Positions 55,957-64,000 of a stretch of DNA of 64,000 nucleotides are shown piece by piece; positions within the stretch are counted from its first letter, which is position 1, and every line of letters starts with the position of its first letter. The notes beneath the pieces were generated by a model. It did no database searches. It was not told where the DNA came from and saw nothing but the letters and a program-made list of their open reading frames with translations. Origin of the DNA: Streptomyces sp. NBC_00390 (GTDB lineage Bacteria; Actinomycetota; Actinomycetes; Streptomycetales; Streptomycetaceae); assembly GCF_036057275.1 (NCBI RefSeq), contig NZ_CP107945.1:1860001-1924000 (forward strand), written 5' to 3'. Made by a program: the position numbers and the translations under genes.

Positions 55957-57107
55957 CGGGACGTCTCCTCGGCGTACGGCTCCCCGGCGGGAAGCGCTCC
56001 GGCGTACAGCTCCTTGGCGATGATCGTGCGCTGGACCTCGGTGGCGCCCTCGTAGATCCGGGGTGCCCGTACCTCACGGTAGAGGTGTTCCAGGAGGTGT
56101 CCGCGCTGGAGGGCGCGGGCACCGTGCAGCTGGACGGCGGCGTCGACGACGTACTGCGCGGTCTCGGTGGCGAGGAGTTTCGCCATCGCGGAGCGCTGCG
56201 GCACATCGGCGGCGCCGTCGTCGTACGCGCAGGCCGCCGCGTACACCAGCAGCCGCGCGGCCTCCGTGCGGGTGGCCATCTCGGCGACCTTGTGGGCGAC
56301 CGACTGGAGGTCCTTGAGGGGGCCGCCGAAGGCGTGCCGGGTGGCGGTGTGGTGGAGAGTGGCGTCCAGGGCGGCCTGGGCCATGCCGACGGCGAACGCG
56401 CCGACGCTGGGGCGGAAGCGGTTGAGGGTGTTCATGGCGACGCGGAAGCCGCGGTCCACCTCCCCGAGCACATCGTCCGCGCTGACCGGCACATCGGTGA
56501 AGGTCAGTGCGCCGATCGGGTGCGGGGAGAGCATCTCGAGGGCGGTGCCGTCCAGGCCCGGACGGTCGGCGGGGACGAGGAACGCGGTGACGCCCCGGGC
56601 GCCCGCCCCGTCGGTCGTGCGGGCGAAGACGGTGTAGAAGTCGGCCTCGGGGGCGTTGGAGATCCAGCGCTTCTCCCCGCTCAGCCGCCAGCCGGCGCCG
56701 TCCGGCACGGCCTTGAGATCCAGGGCCGCGGCGTCCGATCCCGCGTCCGGCTCGGACAGTGCGAAGGCGGCGACGGCACGCCCCGCGGTCACCTCGGGGA
56801 GCCAGCGCTCGCGCTGTGCGAGCGTACCCGAGTGGACCAGCGCGTAGCTGCCGAGTCCCTGCAGGGCCAGCGCGGTCTCGGCCTCCGTGCAGCTGTAGGC
56901 CAGGGACTCGCGCAGCAGGCACAGTTCCAGCGCACCTGCGGTGAAGAGGCGTTCCAGCAGGCCCAGTTCGGCAAGGGCGGCGACCAGGGGCCGGTTGACC
57001 CGTCCCGGTTCCCCTTTCTCGGCGAGCGGCCGCAGTCGCTCGTGGGCCGCGGTGCGCAGCTGCGCACCCCATGCGGTCTGTTCCGGATCGAGTGAGAATA
57101 CGGGCAT
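55953..57107 (-). CDS. Acyl-CoA dehydrogenase
   Basis: A 384-residue FAD enzyme. ATG 57107 (MPVFSLDPEQ) follows GGGGG; the longer open frame is upstream non-coding sequence. Family motifs: FALSEPDAGSDAAALDLKAV (FAD/substrate), WRLSGEKRWISNAPEADFY, and LYREVRAPRIYEGATEVQRT where Glu of IYEG is the usual catalytic base of short-chain enzymes. It would oxidise a CoA-thioester intermediate made by the neighbouring ligase and monooxygenase/reductase. Divergent from the ligase gene across a 151-base regulatory gap. Confidence 0.9.
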   Translation of the reverse strand: MPVFSLDPEQTAWGAQLRTAAHERLRPLAEKGEPGRVNRPLVAALAELGLLERLFTAGALELCLLRESLAYSCTEAETALALQGLGSYALVHSGTLAQRERWLPEVTAGRAVAAFALSEPDAGSDAAALDLKAVPDGAGWRLSGEKRWISNAPEADFYTVFARTTDGAGARGVTAFLVPADRPGLDGTALEMLSPHPIGALTFTDVPVSADDVLGEVDRGFRVAMNTLNRFRPSVGAFAVGMAQAALDATLHHTATRHAFGGPLKDLQSVAHKVAEMATRTEAARLLVYAAACAYDDGAADVPQRSAMAKLLATETAQYVVDAAVQLHGARALQRGHLLEHLYREVRAPRIYEGATEVQRTIIAKELYAGALPAGEPYAEETSR

Positions 57108-57181
57108 TCGAGCCCCCACTTCCGACGGCCGGGGTTCCGGGGCCTCGCGGCGGCACCGCGGACAGCCTCCCCGGAAAGCAC

Positions 57182-57223
57182 CGTATCGCGGACCATTGAC
57201 TGTCGTCACCTTAACGATACGCT
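57182..57223 (+). promoter_or_regulatory. Promoter and operator for the CoA-ligase/paaX operon
   Basis: TTGACT (57196-57201), 16 bases, then TACGCT (57218-57223) form a plausible promoter about 35 bases before the ligase ATG. Arms CGTATCG (57182-57188) and CGATACG (57215-57221) bracket it, one covering the -10: a likely binding site for the PaaX-type regulator encoded downstream. Confidence 0.5.
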
Positions 57224-57258
57224 CGATGCGCGACCCCACCACGAGAAGGGGGCGAACC

Positions 57259-58875
57259 ATGGAGCTGTCACCCTCGGCCCACCTCGACACCTTTCCGCGC
57301 GACCACTTGCCGCCTGCCGGGCAGTGGCCCGATCTCGTCTTCGGCCTGCCGGCGCTGATCTATCCACAGCGCCTGAACTGCGGGGCGGAGCTGCTGGACC
57401 GGACGATCGAGCGCTTCGGCGCGGACCGGCCCGTCTTCCGTACCGGGGGCGGCGAGGTCTGGACGTACGGAGAACTGCGCCATCAGGTCGACCGGATCGC
57501 ACATGTCCTGACCTCCGAGCTCGGGGTGGTACCCGGCAACCGGGTGCTGCTGCGCGGCCCGAGCACCCCCCATCTGGCCGCCTGCTGGCTCGCCGTGATG
57601 AGGACGGGAGCGGTGGCGGTCACGGTCCTGGCGCAACAGCGGGCCAAGGAGCTCGCCACGGTCTGCGAAATCGCCGCGGTCAGCCACGCCCTGTGCGACA
57701 TCCGGTCCCTCGACGACCTGGCCAAGGCCGAGGTGCCGGGCCTGCGGATCACCGCCTACGGAGGCGACGGTCCCGACGATCTGCTGCGACTGGCCTCGGC
57801 GCGGCCCGAGGAGCCGTACGAGCCGGTGGCGACGGCCGCCGACGATGTCGCGCTGATCGCCTTCACCTCGGGCACCACAGGCCGCCCCAAGGGGTGCATG
57901 CACTTCCACCGCGATGTCCTGGCGGTGGCGGACACCTTCTCGGAGCAGGTCCTGCGGCCCGAGCCGGACGATGTGTTCGCGGGCAGCCCGCCGCTGGGCT
58001 TCACCTTCGGGCTCGGCGGTCTGGTGATCTTCCCGATGCGGGCCGGGGCGTCCGCCCTGCTGCTGGAGCAGGCCGGTCCCGCACAGCTGCTGGAGGCGGT
58101 CGCCAAGCACCGGGTGTCGGTCCTGTTCACCGCACCGACCGCGTACCGGGTGATGCTGGACAAGCTCGACGGGCACGACACCGGCTCACTGCGGCGCTGC
58201 GTGTCGGCCGGCGAGAATCTGCCCGCGGCCACCTGGGAGGCCTGGCAGGAGCGGACCGGGCTGCGCATCATCAACGGCATCGGCGCGACCGAGCTGCTGC
58301 ACATCTTCATCTCGGCGGCGGACGAGGCGATCAGACCGGGCACGACCGGGGTTCCCGTGCCGGGGTGGGAGGCGCGCGTGGTGGACGAGGAGGGCCGTCC
58401 CGTGCCGGACGGGGAACCGGGGCTGCTGGCCGTGCGCGGCCCGGTGGGCTGCCGCTATCTGGCCGACCCGCGCCAGTCGCAGTACGTACGGGACGGCTGG
58501 AACCGCACCGGCGACACCTATGTGCGCGAGCCGGACGGCTGGTTCCGGTATGTCGCCCGCGCCGACGACATGATCATCTCGGCCGGGTACAACATCGCCG
58601 GACCCGAGGTGGAGGACGCTCTGCTGCACCACCCGGAGGTCGCGGAGGCCGCCGTGGTGGGGCGCCCCGACGAGCTGCGCGGGCAGATCGTGGTCGCGTA
58701 TGTGGTGCTGCGCGGCGGGAGGGGGCCGGGCGACGACACCGCGCAGGCGCTCACCGACTGGGTGAAGCAGCGGCTGACGCCGTTCAAGTGCCCGCGCGAG
58801 ATCGTCTTCCTGGACGCCCTTCCGCGCACGGCGACCGGCAAGCTGCAGCGCTACCGGCTGCGGGCCATAGAGTGA
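57259..58875 (+). CDS. Benzoate/2-aminobenzoate-CoA ligase family protein
   Basis: ATP-dependent CoA ligase (adenylate-forming), 538 residues. Core motifs: AFTSGTTGRPKGCMHFHRDV (A3), GIGATELLHIFISA (A5, the form seen in benzoate-CoA ligases), RTGDTYVREPDGWFRYVARA (A7-A8) and the A10 Lys in PRTATGKLQRYR. The starting ATG has a GAAGGGGG site. The A5 signature and neighbours indicate an aromatic acid substrate: benzoate, salicylate or 2-aminobenzoate. PaaX follows after 4 bases. Upstream in-frame sequence belongs to the divergent gap and is not coding. Confidence 0.88.
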   Translation: MELSPSAHLDTFPRDHLPPAGQWPDLVFGLPALIYPQRLNCGAELLDRTIERFGADRPVFRTGGGEVWTYGELRHQVDRIAHVLTSELGVVPGNRVLLRGPSTPHLAACWLAVMRTGAVAVTVLAQQRAKELATVCEIAAVSHALCDIRSLDDLAKAEVPGLRITAYGGDGPDDLLRLASARPEEPYEPVATAADDVALIAFTSGTTGRPKGCMHFHRDVLAVADTFSEQVLRPEPDDVFAGSPPLGFTFGLGGLVIFPMRAGASALLLEQAGPAQLLEAVAKHRVSVLFTAPTAYRVMLDKLDGHDTGSLRRCVSAGENLPAATWEAWQERTGLRIINGIGATELLHIFISAADEAIRPGTTGVPVPGWEARVVDEEGRPVPDGEPGLLAVRGPVGCRYLADPRQSQYVRDGWNRTGDTYVREPDGWFRYVARADDMIISAGYNIAGPEVEDALLHHPEVAEAAVVGRPDELRGQIVVAYVVLRGGRGPGDDTAQALTDWVKQRLTPFKCPREIVFLDALPRTATGKLQRYRLRAIE

Positions 58876-58879
58876 TCAC

Positions 58880-59698
58880 GTGGCCGAGCAGCACACCCCC
58901 CGCTCCCTGATCGTCACCCTGTACGGCGCGTACGGACGCGAACGGCCGGGTTCCCTGCCCGTGGCCGAACTCATCCGGCTGCTCGGGGTGCTCGGCGTCG
59001 ACGCGCCGTCGGTGCGCTCGTCGGTGTCCCGGCTCAAGCGCCGCGGTCTGCTGATCCCCGAGCGCACCGAGGACGGGGCGGCCGGCTACGCACTGTCGGC
59101 CGACGCGCGCCAGCTCCTCGACGACGGCGACCGGCGGATCTACGCCCGCCCCGCGCCGCAGCTGTCCGACGGCTGGGTCCTCGCCGTCTTCTCCGTACCG
59201 GAGGCCGAGCGCCACAAGCGCCATCTGCTGCGTTCACGGCTCGTGCGCCTCGGCTTCGGTTCGGCGGCGCCGGGGGTGTGGATCGCGCCGGCGAGGCTCT
59301 ACGAGGAGACGCGGCACACGCTGCGGCGCCTTCAGCTCGATGCGTACGTGGACCTGTTCCGCGGGGAGCATCTCGGCTTCGCGGCGACGGCCGAGGCGGT
59401 GGCGCGCTGGTGGGACCTGGGGGCGATCGCCGAGCTGCACGAGGAGTTCCTGGCTCTGCACGAGCCGGTGCTGCGCGCGTGGGACGCGCGGGACGACACT
59501 CCGCCCGCAGACGCCTACCAGGACTATCTGCCGGCCCTGGACTCGTGGCGGCGGCTGCCGTACGCGGACCCGGGCCTGCCGGCGGAGCTGCTGCCGCAGG
59601 GCTGGCCCGGAGGACGGTCGGCGGCGGTGTTCGCGCGACTGCACGAGAGGCTGCGGGACGCGGGGGCGAAGTTCGTGTTGGGTGGCGGGGGCGATTGA
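58880..59698 (+). CDS. PaaX family transcriptional regulator
   Basis: A 272-residue regulator: PaaX N-terminal winged helix about 5-80 (LIVTLYGAYGRERPG, APSVRSSVSRLKRRGLLIPE), central domain with SDGWVLAVFSVPEAERHKRH, and the PaaX C-terminal domain (about 170-260, DAYQDYLPALDSWRRLPYADPGLP). PaaX proteins repress phenylacetate or other aryl-CoA pathways and are released by the aryl-CoA thioester. GTG start, 4 bases after the ligase gene: same operon. It is the obvious regulator of this cluster. Confidence 0.9.
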   Translation: MAEQHTPRSLIVTLYGAYGRERPGSLPVAELIRLLGVLGVDAPSVRSSVSRLKRRGLLIPERTEDGAAGYALSADARQLLDDGDRRIYARPAPQLSDGWVLAVFSVPEAERHKRHLLRSRLVRLGFGSAAPGVWIAPARLYEETRHTLRRLQLDAYVDLFRGEHLGFAATAEAVARWWDLGAIAELHEEFLALHEPVLRAWDARDDTPPADAYQDYLPALDSWRRLPYADPGLPAELLPQGWPGGRSAAVFARLHERLRDAGAKFVLGGGGD

Positions 59699-59859
59699 GC
59701 GAGGAGACGGCCGAGGCGTTGCAGCCGGTATGGCGGGTGGCCGCGAATGTCGTGCTGTGGCGGGCGGTACGGGGACCTGGGGCAGCAGTTGCGCCCCGGC
59801 ACCATGGCCTACTGGGCGGGGCGCGGGTGTACGTCATGCCGGCAGACGCAATCAGGTGA
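59699..59859 (+). pseudogene. Remnant of a small conserved protein gene, frameshifted
   Basis: Directly after paaX, two frames alternate: PVWRVAANVVLWR, then (other frame) GRYGDLGQQLRPGTMAYWAG, then back to ARVYVMPADA. Read together they resemble the N-terminal part of a small actinobacterial protein of the type …RVxANVVxxRxYGxxGxxxRPGTxxFxxGxKVYV…. Two compensating frameshifts and loss of the C-terminus make it a decayed gene. Identification by pattern memory only. Confidence 0.4.
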
Positions 59860-59961
59860 GTCGACCGACCGTGTCGTGCCGTTCTGTGCCCGTCCATACC
59901 CGTACGTCTTCTCATGTGACGCCGGTCAGCGCTGAGATCACCGGCCGGACGGGGAAGTCCA

Positions 59962-61239
59962 ATGAACGTCGTGTCGAGCCGCACTCGCCTCGTGACGGCC
60001 GTCGTCGCCGCATGCGGACTGACCGCGCTGCTCGCGGCGCCGGTCGCGGGCCACACCGCCGCGAGCGGCGACGATCGCTCGCGACCGGGTGAGGTCATCA
60101 CGCTGACGACCGCCCGGGTCGGCGCCCCCGGCAATCCGCCGGTGGCCGTCGTCCCCTTCACCGACGCCGTCTACGCGTCGTGCGCCGACGCCCCCGAGGG
60201 GTCGCGCGGCTGCCTGACGGTCGGCGGCGTCGACCACCCCTACGAGATCGGGCAGCTCGAAATCACCGTCGGCCAGTGGGTTGCGTTCCTGAACACGGTC
60301 GACCCCGAGGGCCGCGACCGGCTCGCCCTCTACGAGGACACCGAAGGTTCCTCGGCCTGGCCCAAGTACGGCCAGGTCGACTTCGACGCGGACGCCCGCA
60401 GGGGCCGCCACTACTCGGTGGCCTACCCGCAGTGGACGGACAAGCCCTACGGCTTCGCGAACTTCCTGGAAGCGGCGCGCCTGGCCAACTCGCTCGACAA
60501 CGGCCGGATCCTGTCCAAGGAGACCCGCACCGAGGGCCGCTTCGCCTACGTCACCTACAAGGTCCGGCTGTCGCCGCGGACCGAGCGCGGGGTGTACGAC
60601 CTCACCCGGCGGAACGCGACCCGCACCAGCGACTCCGGCTTCGTCGTCCCGAGCCAGAACGAGTGGATCAAGGCCGCCTACTACGACCCGAGCGGCGGCG
60701 GCACGTACTCCTACTGGAAGTACCCGACCAACCCGGGCGTCTTCGGCGACGGCGCCGCGACAGCCCCCTCCCCCACCGTGCTCAACCCCGTGACCGGCGA
60801 CGTCACCAACGCGGCGACCCAGCCCCTCGCCTCATACCACGCCTCCGGCCTGCCCGCCCCGAGCTGGTGCCCGGGGCAGGTGCCGCCCAGCGTCTGCGAC
60901 ACCGCCAACCCGATCGGGCTGGACCCGATCACCTACGCCGGCGTCTACGAGGGCAGCCTCGCGACGGTCGGCCAGGCGCGGACCACCTCTCCGTGGGGCA
61001 CGCTCGACCAGGGCGGCAACGCCGTCGAGTGGACCGACACGATCACCCCGCCCCCGGCCGGACCCGACGCCGGGCGGGTGTGGCGGCGGCTGCACGGCGG
61101 AGTGTCCAACGCGCCCGCCTTCCAGATGTGGCCGTCCGCCGTCGGACTCCAGCCACAGGACAACGTGTTCTACGCCCACGTCTATCCCTGGCTGGGTATC
61201 CGCATCGGCGTGATCGGCAACCCCGCAGCCCGCTCATGA
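59962..61239 (+). CDS. Secreted SUMF1/formylglycine-generating-enzyme-like protein
   Basis: A 425-residue exported protein: signal peptide (MNVVSSRTRLVTAVVAACGL, cleavage near AGHTA), then a SUMF1-type domain. Typical segments are VGGVDHPYEIGQLEITVGQW with VAFLNTVDPEG, FVVPSQNEWIKAAYYDPSGG, WGTLDQGGNAVEWTDT (the D-x-G-G-N-x-x-E-W signature) and the closing LGIRIGVIGNP in place of GFR. SUMF1 members include sulfatase-activating enzymes and many proteins without that activity; the paired copper-binding Cys of aerobic FGE are not evident, so an FGE reaction is not claimed. It interrupts the aromatic-acid cluster. Confidence 0.8.
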   Translation: MNVVSSRTRLVTAVVAACGLTALLAAPVAGHTAASGDDRSRPGEVITLTTARVGAPGNPPVAVVPFTDAVYASCADAPEGSRGCLTVGGVDHPYEIGQLEITVGQWVAFLNTVDPEGRDRLALYEDTEGSSAWPKYGQVDFDADARRGRHYSVAYPQWTDKPYGFANFLEAARLANSLDNGRILSKETRTEGRFAYVTYKVRLSPRTERGVYDLTRRNATRTSDSGFVVPSQNEWIKAAYYDPSGGGTYSYWKYPTNPGVFGDGAATAPSPTVLNPVTGDVTNAATQPLASYHASGLPAPSWCPGQVPPSVCDTANPIGLDPITYAGVYEGSLATVGQARTTSPWGTLDQGGNAVEWTDTITPPPAGPDAGRVWRRLHGGVSNAPAFQMWPSAVGLQPQDNVFYAHVYPWLGIRIGVIGNPAARS

Positions 61240-61319
61240 GCCACCTGCCCCTGCCACTCGCAATCGCTCTCGGCGCTCACGGATTCGTCCTCCCATGGCC
61301 AGAGTTCGGAAACAGGCGG

Positions 61320-63605
61320 TCAGCGTGAGGTGAGCGTGAGCCGTGGTTTCGGTGCGTCCGTGCGGCCGGTCGGTGGTGTGCGGCTGCCCGCCCGGTACGG
61401 CAGCGGCCAGGGCGCCCCCGGCCCCGTGTAGCCCTGCTCGGCCGCCGCGTGCAGCGTCCAGTGCGGGTCGTAGAGATGGGGTCTGGCCAGGGCGCAGAGG
61501 TCGGCTCGGCCGGCCAGCAGCAGTGAGTTCACGTCGTCCCAGGAGGAGATCGCGCCAACCGCGATGACCGGGACGTTCACCTCGTTGCGGATCCGGTCGG
61601 CGTACGGGGTCTGGTAGGAGCGGCCGTACTCGGGCTGTTCCTCCGGGACGACCTGGCCGGTGGAGACGTCGATGGCGTCGGCGCCGTGCGCCGCGAAGGC
61701 GCGGGCGATGGCGACGGCGTCGTCCGCGGTGGTGCCGCCGTCCGCCCAGTCGGTGGCGGAGATACGGACCGTCATGGGCCGCTCGTCCGGCCAGACGGCC
61801 CGCACCGCGTCGAAGACCTCGAGGGGGAACCGGAGCCGGTTCTCCAGCGGACCTCCGTAGGCGTCGGTGCGCCGGTTGGTCAGCGGGGAGAGGAACCCGG
61901 AGAGCAAGTAGCCGTGGGCGCAGTGGAGTTCGAGCAGGTCGAAGCCGCTGCTCGCGGCGCGCCGGGCCGCGCCGGTGAACTGCTCGCGGATCTCGGTGAG
62001 TCCGGTGCGGTCCAGTGCGTGCGGGATCTGGTTGACACCGGCGCGGTAGGGAAGCGGGGATGCGGCGGCCAGGGCCCAGTTGTCCTGGTCCAGCGGCTGG
62101 TCGATGCCTTCCCACATGAGCTTGGTGGAGCCCTTGCGGCCGGAGTGGCCGAGCTGGACTCCGATCGCGGTGCCCGGCGCGCCGAGGTGCACGAAGTCCG
62201 TGACACGGCGCCAGGCGTCGCCCTGCTCCTGGGTCCAGAGCCCGGTGCAGCCGGGGGTGATGCGGCCTTCGGGGCTGACGCACACCATCTCGGTCATCAC
62301 CAGGCCGGCTCCGCCCAGCGCACGGGCGCCGAGATGGACGAGGTGGAAGTCGCCGGGAAGCCCGTCATCGGCGACGTACATGTCCATGGGTGAGACGACG
62401 ACCCGGTTGCGCAGGGTGAGGGAGCGCAGCCGGAAGGGGGTGAACATCGGCGGGGTGCCGGGCGGGCAGCCGAAGTCCTTCTCGACGGAGCCGGTGAAGG
62501 CGGCGTCACGCAGCCGCAGATTGTCATGGGTGACCCGGCGGCTGCGGGTGAGCAGGTTGAAGGCGAACTGGCGGGGCTGCTGGTCGACATAGGTGCCGAG
62601 CTCCTCGAACCAGCGCAGGCTGGCCGCGGCCGCCCGCTGGGTCGACTCGACGACCGGTCGGCGCTCGTTCTCGTACGCCGCGAGGGCGGCGGACAGATCG
62701 GGCTGCTCCTCGACGCAGGCGGCGAGGGCGAGAGCGTCCTCGACGGCGAGTTTGGTTCCGGAGCCGATGGAGAAGTGCGCGGTGTGGGCGGCGTCGCCGA
62801 GCAGCACCGTATTGCCGTGCGACCAGCGGTCGTTGACGACGGTGCGGAACGCGGTCCAGGCGGAGGTGTTGCCGCGCAGGGGGCGGCCGTCGAGTGCGTC
62901 GGCGAAGATCTTGGCGCAGCGGACGGTGGACTCCGCCTCGTCGAGCTGGTCGAAGCCGGCGGCTCGCCAGACCTCTTCGCGCATCTCGACGATGACGGTG
63001 GAGGCGTCCCGGGAGTAGGGGTAGCCGTGCAGCTGCATCACGCCGTACTCGGTCTCGGCGATCTCGAACCGGAAGGAGTCGAAGGCGAAGTCGGCAGCGA
63101 GCCAGATGTAGCGGCACCGATGCGCGGTGATGCGGGGCACGAAGGCGTCGGCGTGGGCGTCCCGGGTGGCGCTGTGCACACCGTCGGCGGCGATGACGAG
63201 GTCGTGCGTGGCGGCGAGTTCGGCGGCGGGCAGGGCCTCGGAGCGGAAGCGGAGCCGTACGCCCAGTCCTTCGCAGCGCTCGTGCAGGATCTGAAGGAGC
63301 CTGCGGCGGCCCAGTGCGGCGAAGCCGTGGCCGCCGGAGGTGAGGGTGCGGCCGCGGTGGACGATGTCGATGTCGTCCCACCGTACGAACTCGGCCTGAA
63401 GTGCCTGGTGGACGACCGGGTCGGCGTGCTCGATGCCGCCGAGGGTCTCGTCGGAGAGGACGACGCCGAAGCCGAAGGTGTCGTCGGGGGCATTGCGCTC
63501 CCAGACGGTGATGTCTCGGTCGGGGCCGAGCCGCTTGAGCAGCGCGGCCGCGTACAGCCCGCCGGGTCCGCCGCCGATGACGGCGACGCGCAGGGAAGCG
63601 GACAT
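61320..63605 (-). CDS. Fused flavin monooxygenase / Old-Yellow-Enzyme reductase (2-aminobenzoyl-CoA monooxygenase/reductase or salicylyl-CoA 5-hydroxylase type)
   Basis: A 761-residue two-domain flavoprotein. Residues 1-375: aromatic-ring monooxygenase with VAVIGGGPGGLYAAALLKR, DLVIAADGVHSATRDA (DG motif) and NTVLLGDAAHTAHFSIGSGT (GD motif). Residues about 390-740: OYE-like FMN domain starting PMFTPFRLRSLTLRNRVVVS, with GVQLGHSGRKGS, FDLLELHCAHGYLLSGFLSP and GRADLCALARPHLYDP. This fusion is known from 2-aminobenzoyl-CoA monooxygenase/reductase and from proteins annotated salicylyl-CoA 5-hydroxylase/oxidoreductase. With RidA nearby the first is favoured. ATG 63605 lies 2 bases past the preceding stop. 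Confidence 0.85.
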   Translation of the reverse strand: MSASLRVAVIGGGPGGLYAAALLKRLGPDRDITVWERNAPDDTFGFGVVLSDETLGGIEHADPVVHQALQAEFVRWDDIDIVHRGRTLTSGGHGFAALGRRRLLQILHERCEGLGVRLRFRSEALPAAELAATHDLVIAADGVHSATRDAHADAFVPRITAHRCRYIWLAADFAFDSFRFEIAETEYGVMQLHGYPYSRDASTVIVEMREEVWRAAGFDQLDEAESTVRCAKIFADALDGRPLRGNTSAWTAFRTVVNDRWSHGNTVLLGDAAHTAHFSIGSGTKLAVEDALALAACVEEQPDLSAALAAYENERRPVVESTQRAAAASLRWFEELGTYVDQQPRQFAFNLLTRSRRVTHDNLRLRDAAFTGSVEKDFGCPPGTPPMFTPFRLRSLTLRNRVVVSPMDMYVADDGLPGDFHLVHLGARALGGAGLVMTEMVCVSPEGRITPGCTGLWTQEQGDAWRRVTDFVHLGAPGTAIGVQLGHSGRKGSTKLMWEGIDQPLDQDNWALAAASPLPYRAGVNQIPHALDRTGLTEIREQFTGAARRAASSGFDLLELHCAHGYLLSGFLSPLTNRRTDAYGGPLENRLRFPLEVFDAVRAVWPDERPMTVRISATDWADGGTTADDAVAIARAFAAHGADAIDVSTGQVVPEEQPEYGRSYQTPYADRIRNEVNVPVIAVGAISSWDDVNSLLLAGRADLCALARPHLYDPHWTLHAAAEQGYTGPGAPWPLPYRAGSRTPPTGRTDAPKPRLTLTSR

Positions 63606-63607
63606 GG

Positions 63608-64000
63608 CTATCGCCCCTGCCATTTGGGCGGGCGCTTCTCGGTGAAGGCGGCGTGGAACTCGGCGTAGTCAGCGCCGTTCATCAGCAGCGCCTGGGTCGC
63701 GGCGTCCAGTTCGACCGACGCGGCGAGCGGCATGTCGAGCTCGGCGGTGAGCAGGGCCTTGGTCTGCGCATGGGCCAGGGCCGGACCGTCAGCGAGCCGA
63801 CGGGCCAGTTCGCCTGCCCGCACATCCGCCTGACCCTCGTCGGTGAGCTCGCTGATCAGACCGATCCGCTCCGCCTCGGGTGCGCGGACGGCCTCGCCCA
63901 GCATCAGCAGCCGCGTGGCATGGCCGAGTCCGACGACCCGCGGCAGCAGGTAGGCCGCGCCCATGTCTCCGCCGGACAGGCCCACCTTGGTGAACAGGAA
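63608..64000 (-). CDS. Enoyl-CoA hydratase/isomerase family protein (5' end off window)
   Basis: The frame is open at the right edge, so only the last 130 residues are present. KVGLSGGDMGAAYLLPRVVG and ATRLLMLGEAVRAPEAERIG, followed by the C-terminal helix with KRPPKWQGR, are typical crotonase C-terminal halves. The upstream oxyanion loop lies outside. The stop is 2 bases before the start of the fused monooxygenase gene, so the genes are one operon. It would hydrate an enoyl-CoA after ring reduction or opening. Confidence 0.88.
   Translation of the reverse strand, partial: FLFTKVGLSGGDMGAAYLLPRVVGLGHATRLLMLGEAVRAPEAERIGLISELTDEGQADVRAGELARRLADGPALAHAQTKALLTAELDMPLAASVELDAATQALLMNGADYAEFHAAFTEKRPPKWQGR

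Overview
The window is high-GC actinobacterial chromosome and almost certainly Streptomyces. Third codon positions are strongly G/C, GTG starts and GTGA or ATGA stop/start overlaps are common, and families typical of the genus occur (Rok7B7, NgcEFG, the fused HTH-MurA paralogue, SPW-repeat protein, LAETG-anchored surface protein, SigE-family sigma factor). From memory, the gene order from hemG to murA matches a conserved core block of Streptomyces coelicolor (about SCO5998 to SCO6045). That synteny is a recollection, not a search.

Layout. 1-3.1 kb: two TIGR04222-type membrane proteins and an exported tripeptidyl-aminopeptidase-like hydrolase. 3.2-9.5 kb: haem genes hemQ and hemG (one operon) and hemE, with a DUF4349 lipoprotein and a CoA-disulfide-reductase-like flavoprotein between them. 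9.5-16.2 kb: DUF3000 protein, a NarL/LuxR-type regulator, RNase D, and an overlapping thiolase/FadB pair for beta-oxidation. 16.3-22.2 kb: a scarred stretch with a LytR-CpsA-Psr protein, remnants of a DUF6192-like gene and an AI-2E transporter, a DUF308 (HdeD-like) gene and a broken copy of its 5' end, a lipid kinase, and a transposase that has lost its C-terminus. 22.3-25.9 kb: an APC amino-acid permease and dxs.

26-38.7 kb is the sugar-uptake core: xylFGH (CUT2 pentose transporter), rok7B7, ngcEFG (N-acetylglucosamine/chitobiose transporter without its own ATPase) and, divergent from ngcE, a very large secreted GH92 alpha-mannosidase. The shared ngcE/GH92 intergenic region carries a near-consensus DasR site and a LacI-type palindrome, so chitin/GlcNAc and mannoside sensing probably meet there. 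39-48 kb: a methyltransferase, aconitase preceded by an iron-box-like site, a two-gene permease pair (PF03773 plus TIGR03943), a VOC protein, and murA fused to an N-terminal XRE HTH with a palindrome over its own -10. 48-55.5 kb: a secreted protein made of 11-residue His/Asp/Arg/Trp repeats, an LAETG-anchored protein, SPW protein, DHA2 exporter, an atypical alpha/beta hydrolase, and a sigma factor with a membrane partner.

55.5-64 kb is the most interesting catabolic island: RidA, acyl-CoA dehydrogenase, a benzoate-CoA-ligase-type enzyme, a PaaX regulator, a fused flavin monooxygenase/Old-Yellow-Enzyme protein and an enoyl-CoA hydratase. The set fits CoA-dependent breakdown of an aminated or hydroxylated benzoate, most likely 2-aminobenzoate, with RidA removing an enamine/imine intermediate. 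The cluster runs off the right edge.

No tRNA, rRNA or CRISPR array was found. Many intergenic regions hold strong perfect hairpins, listed as terminators from sequence alone.
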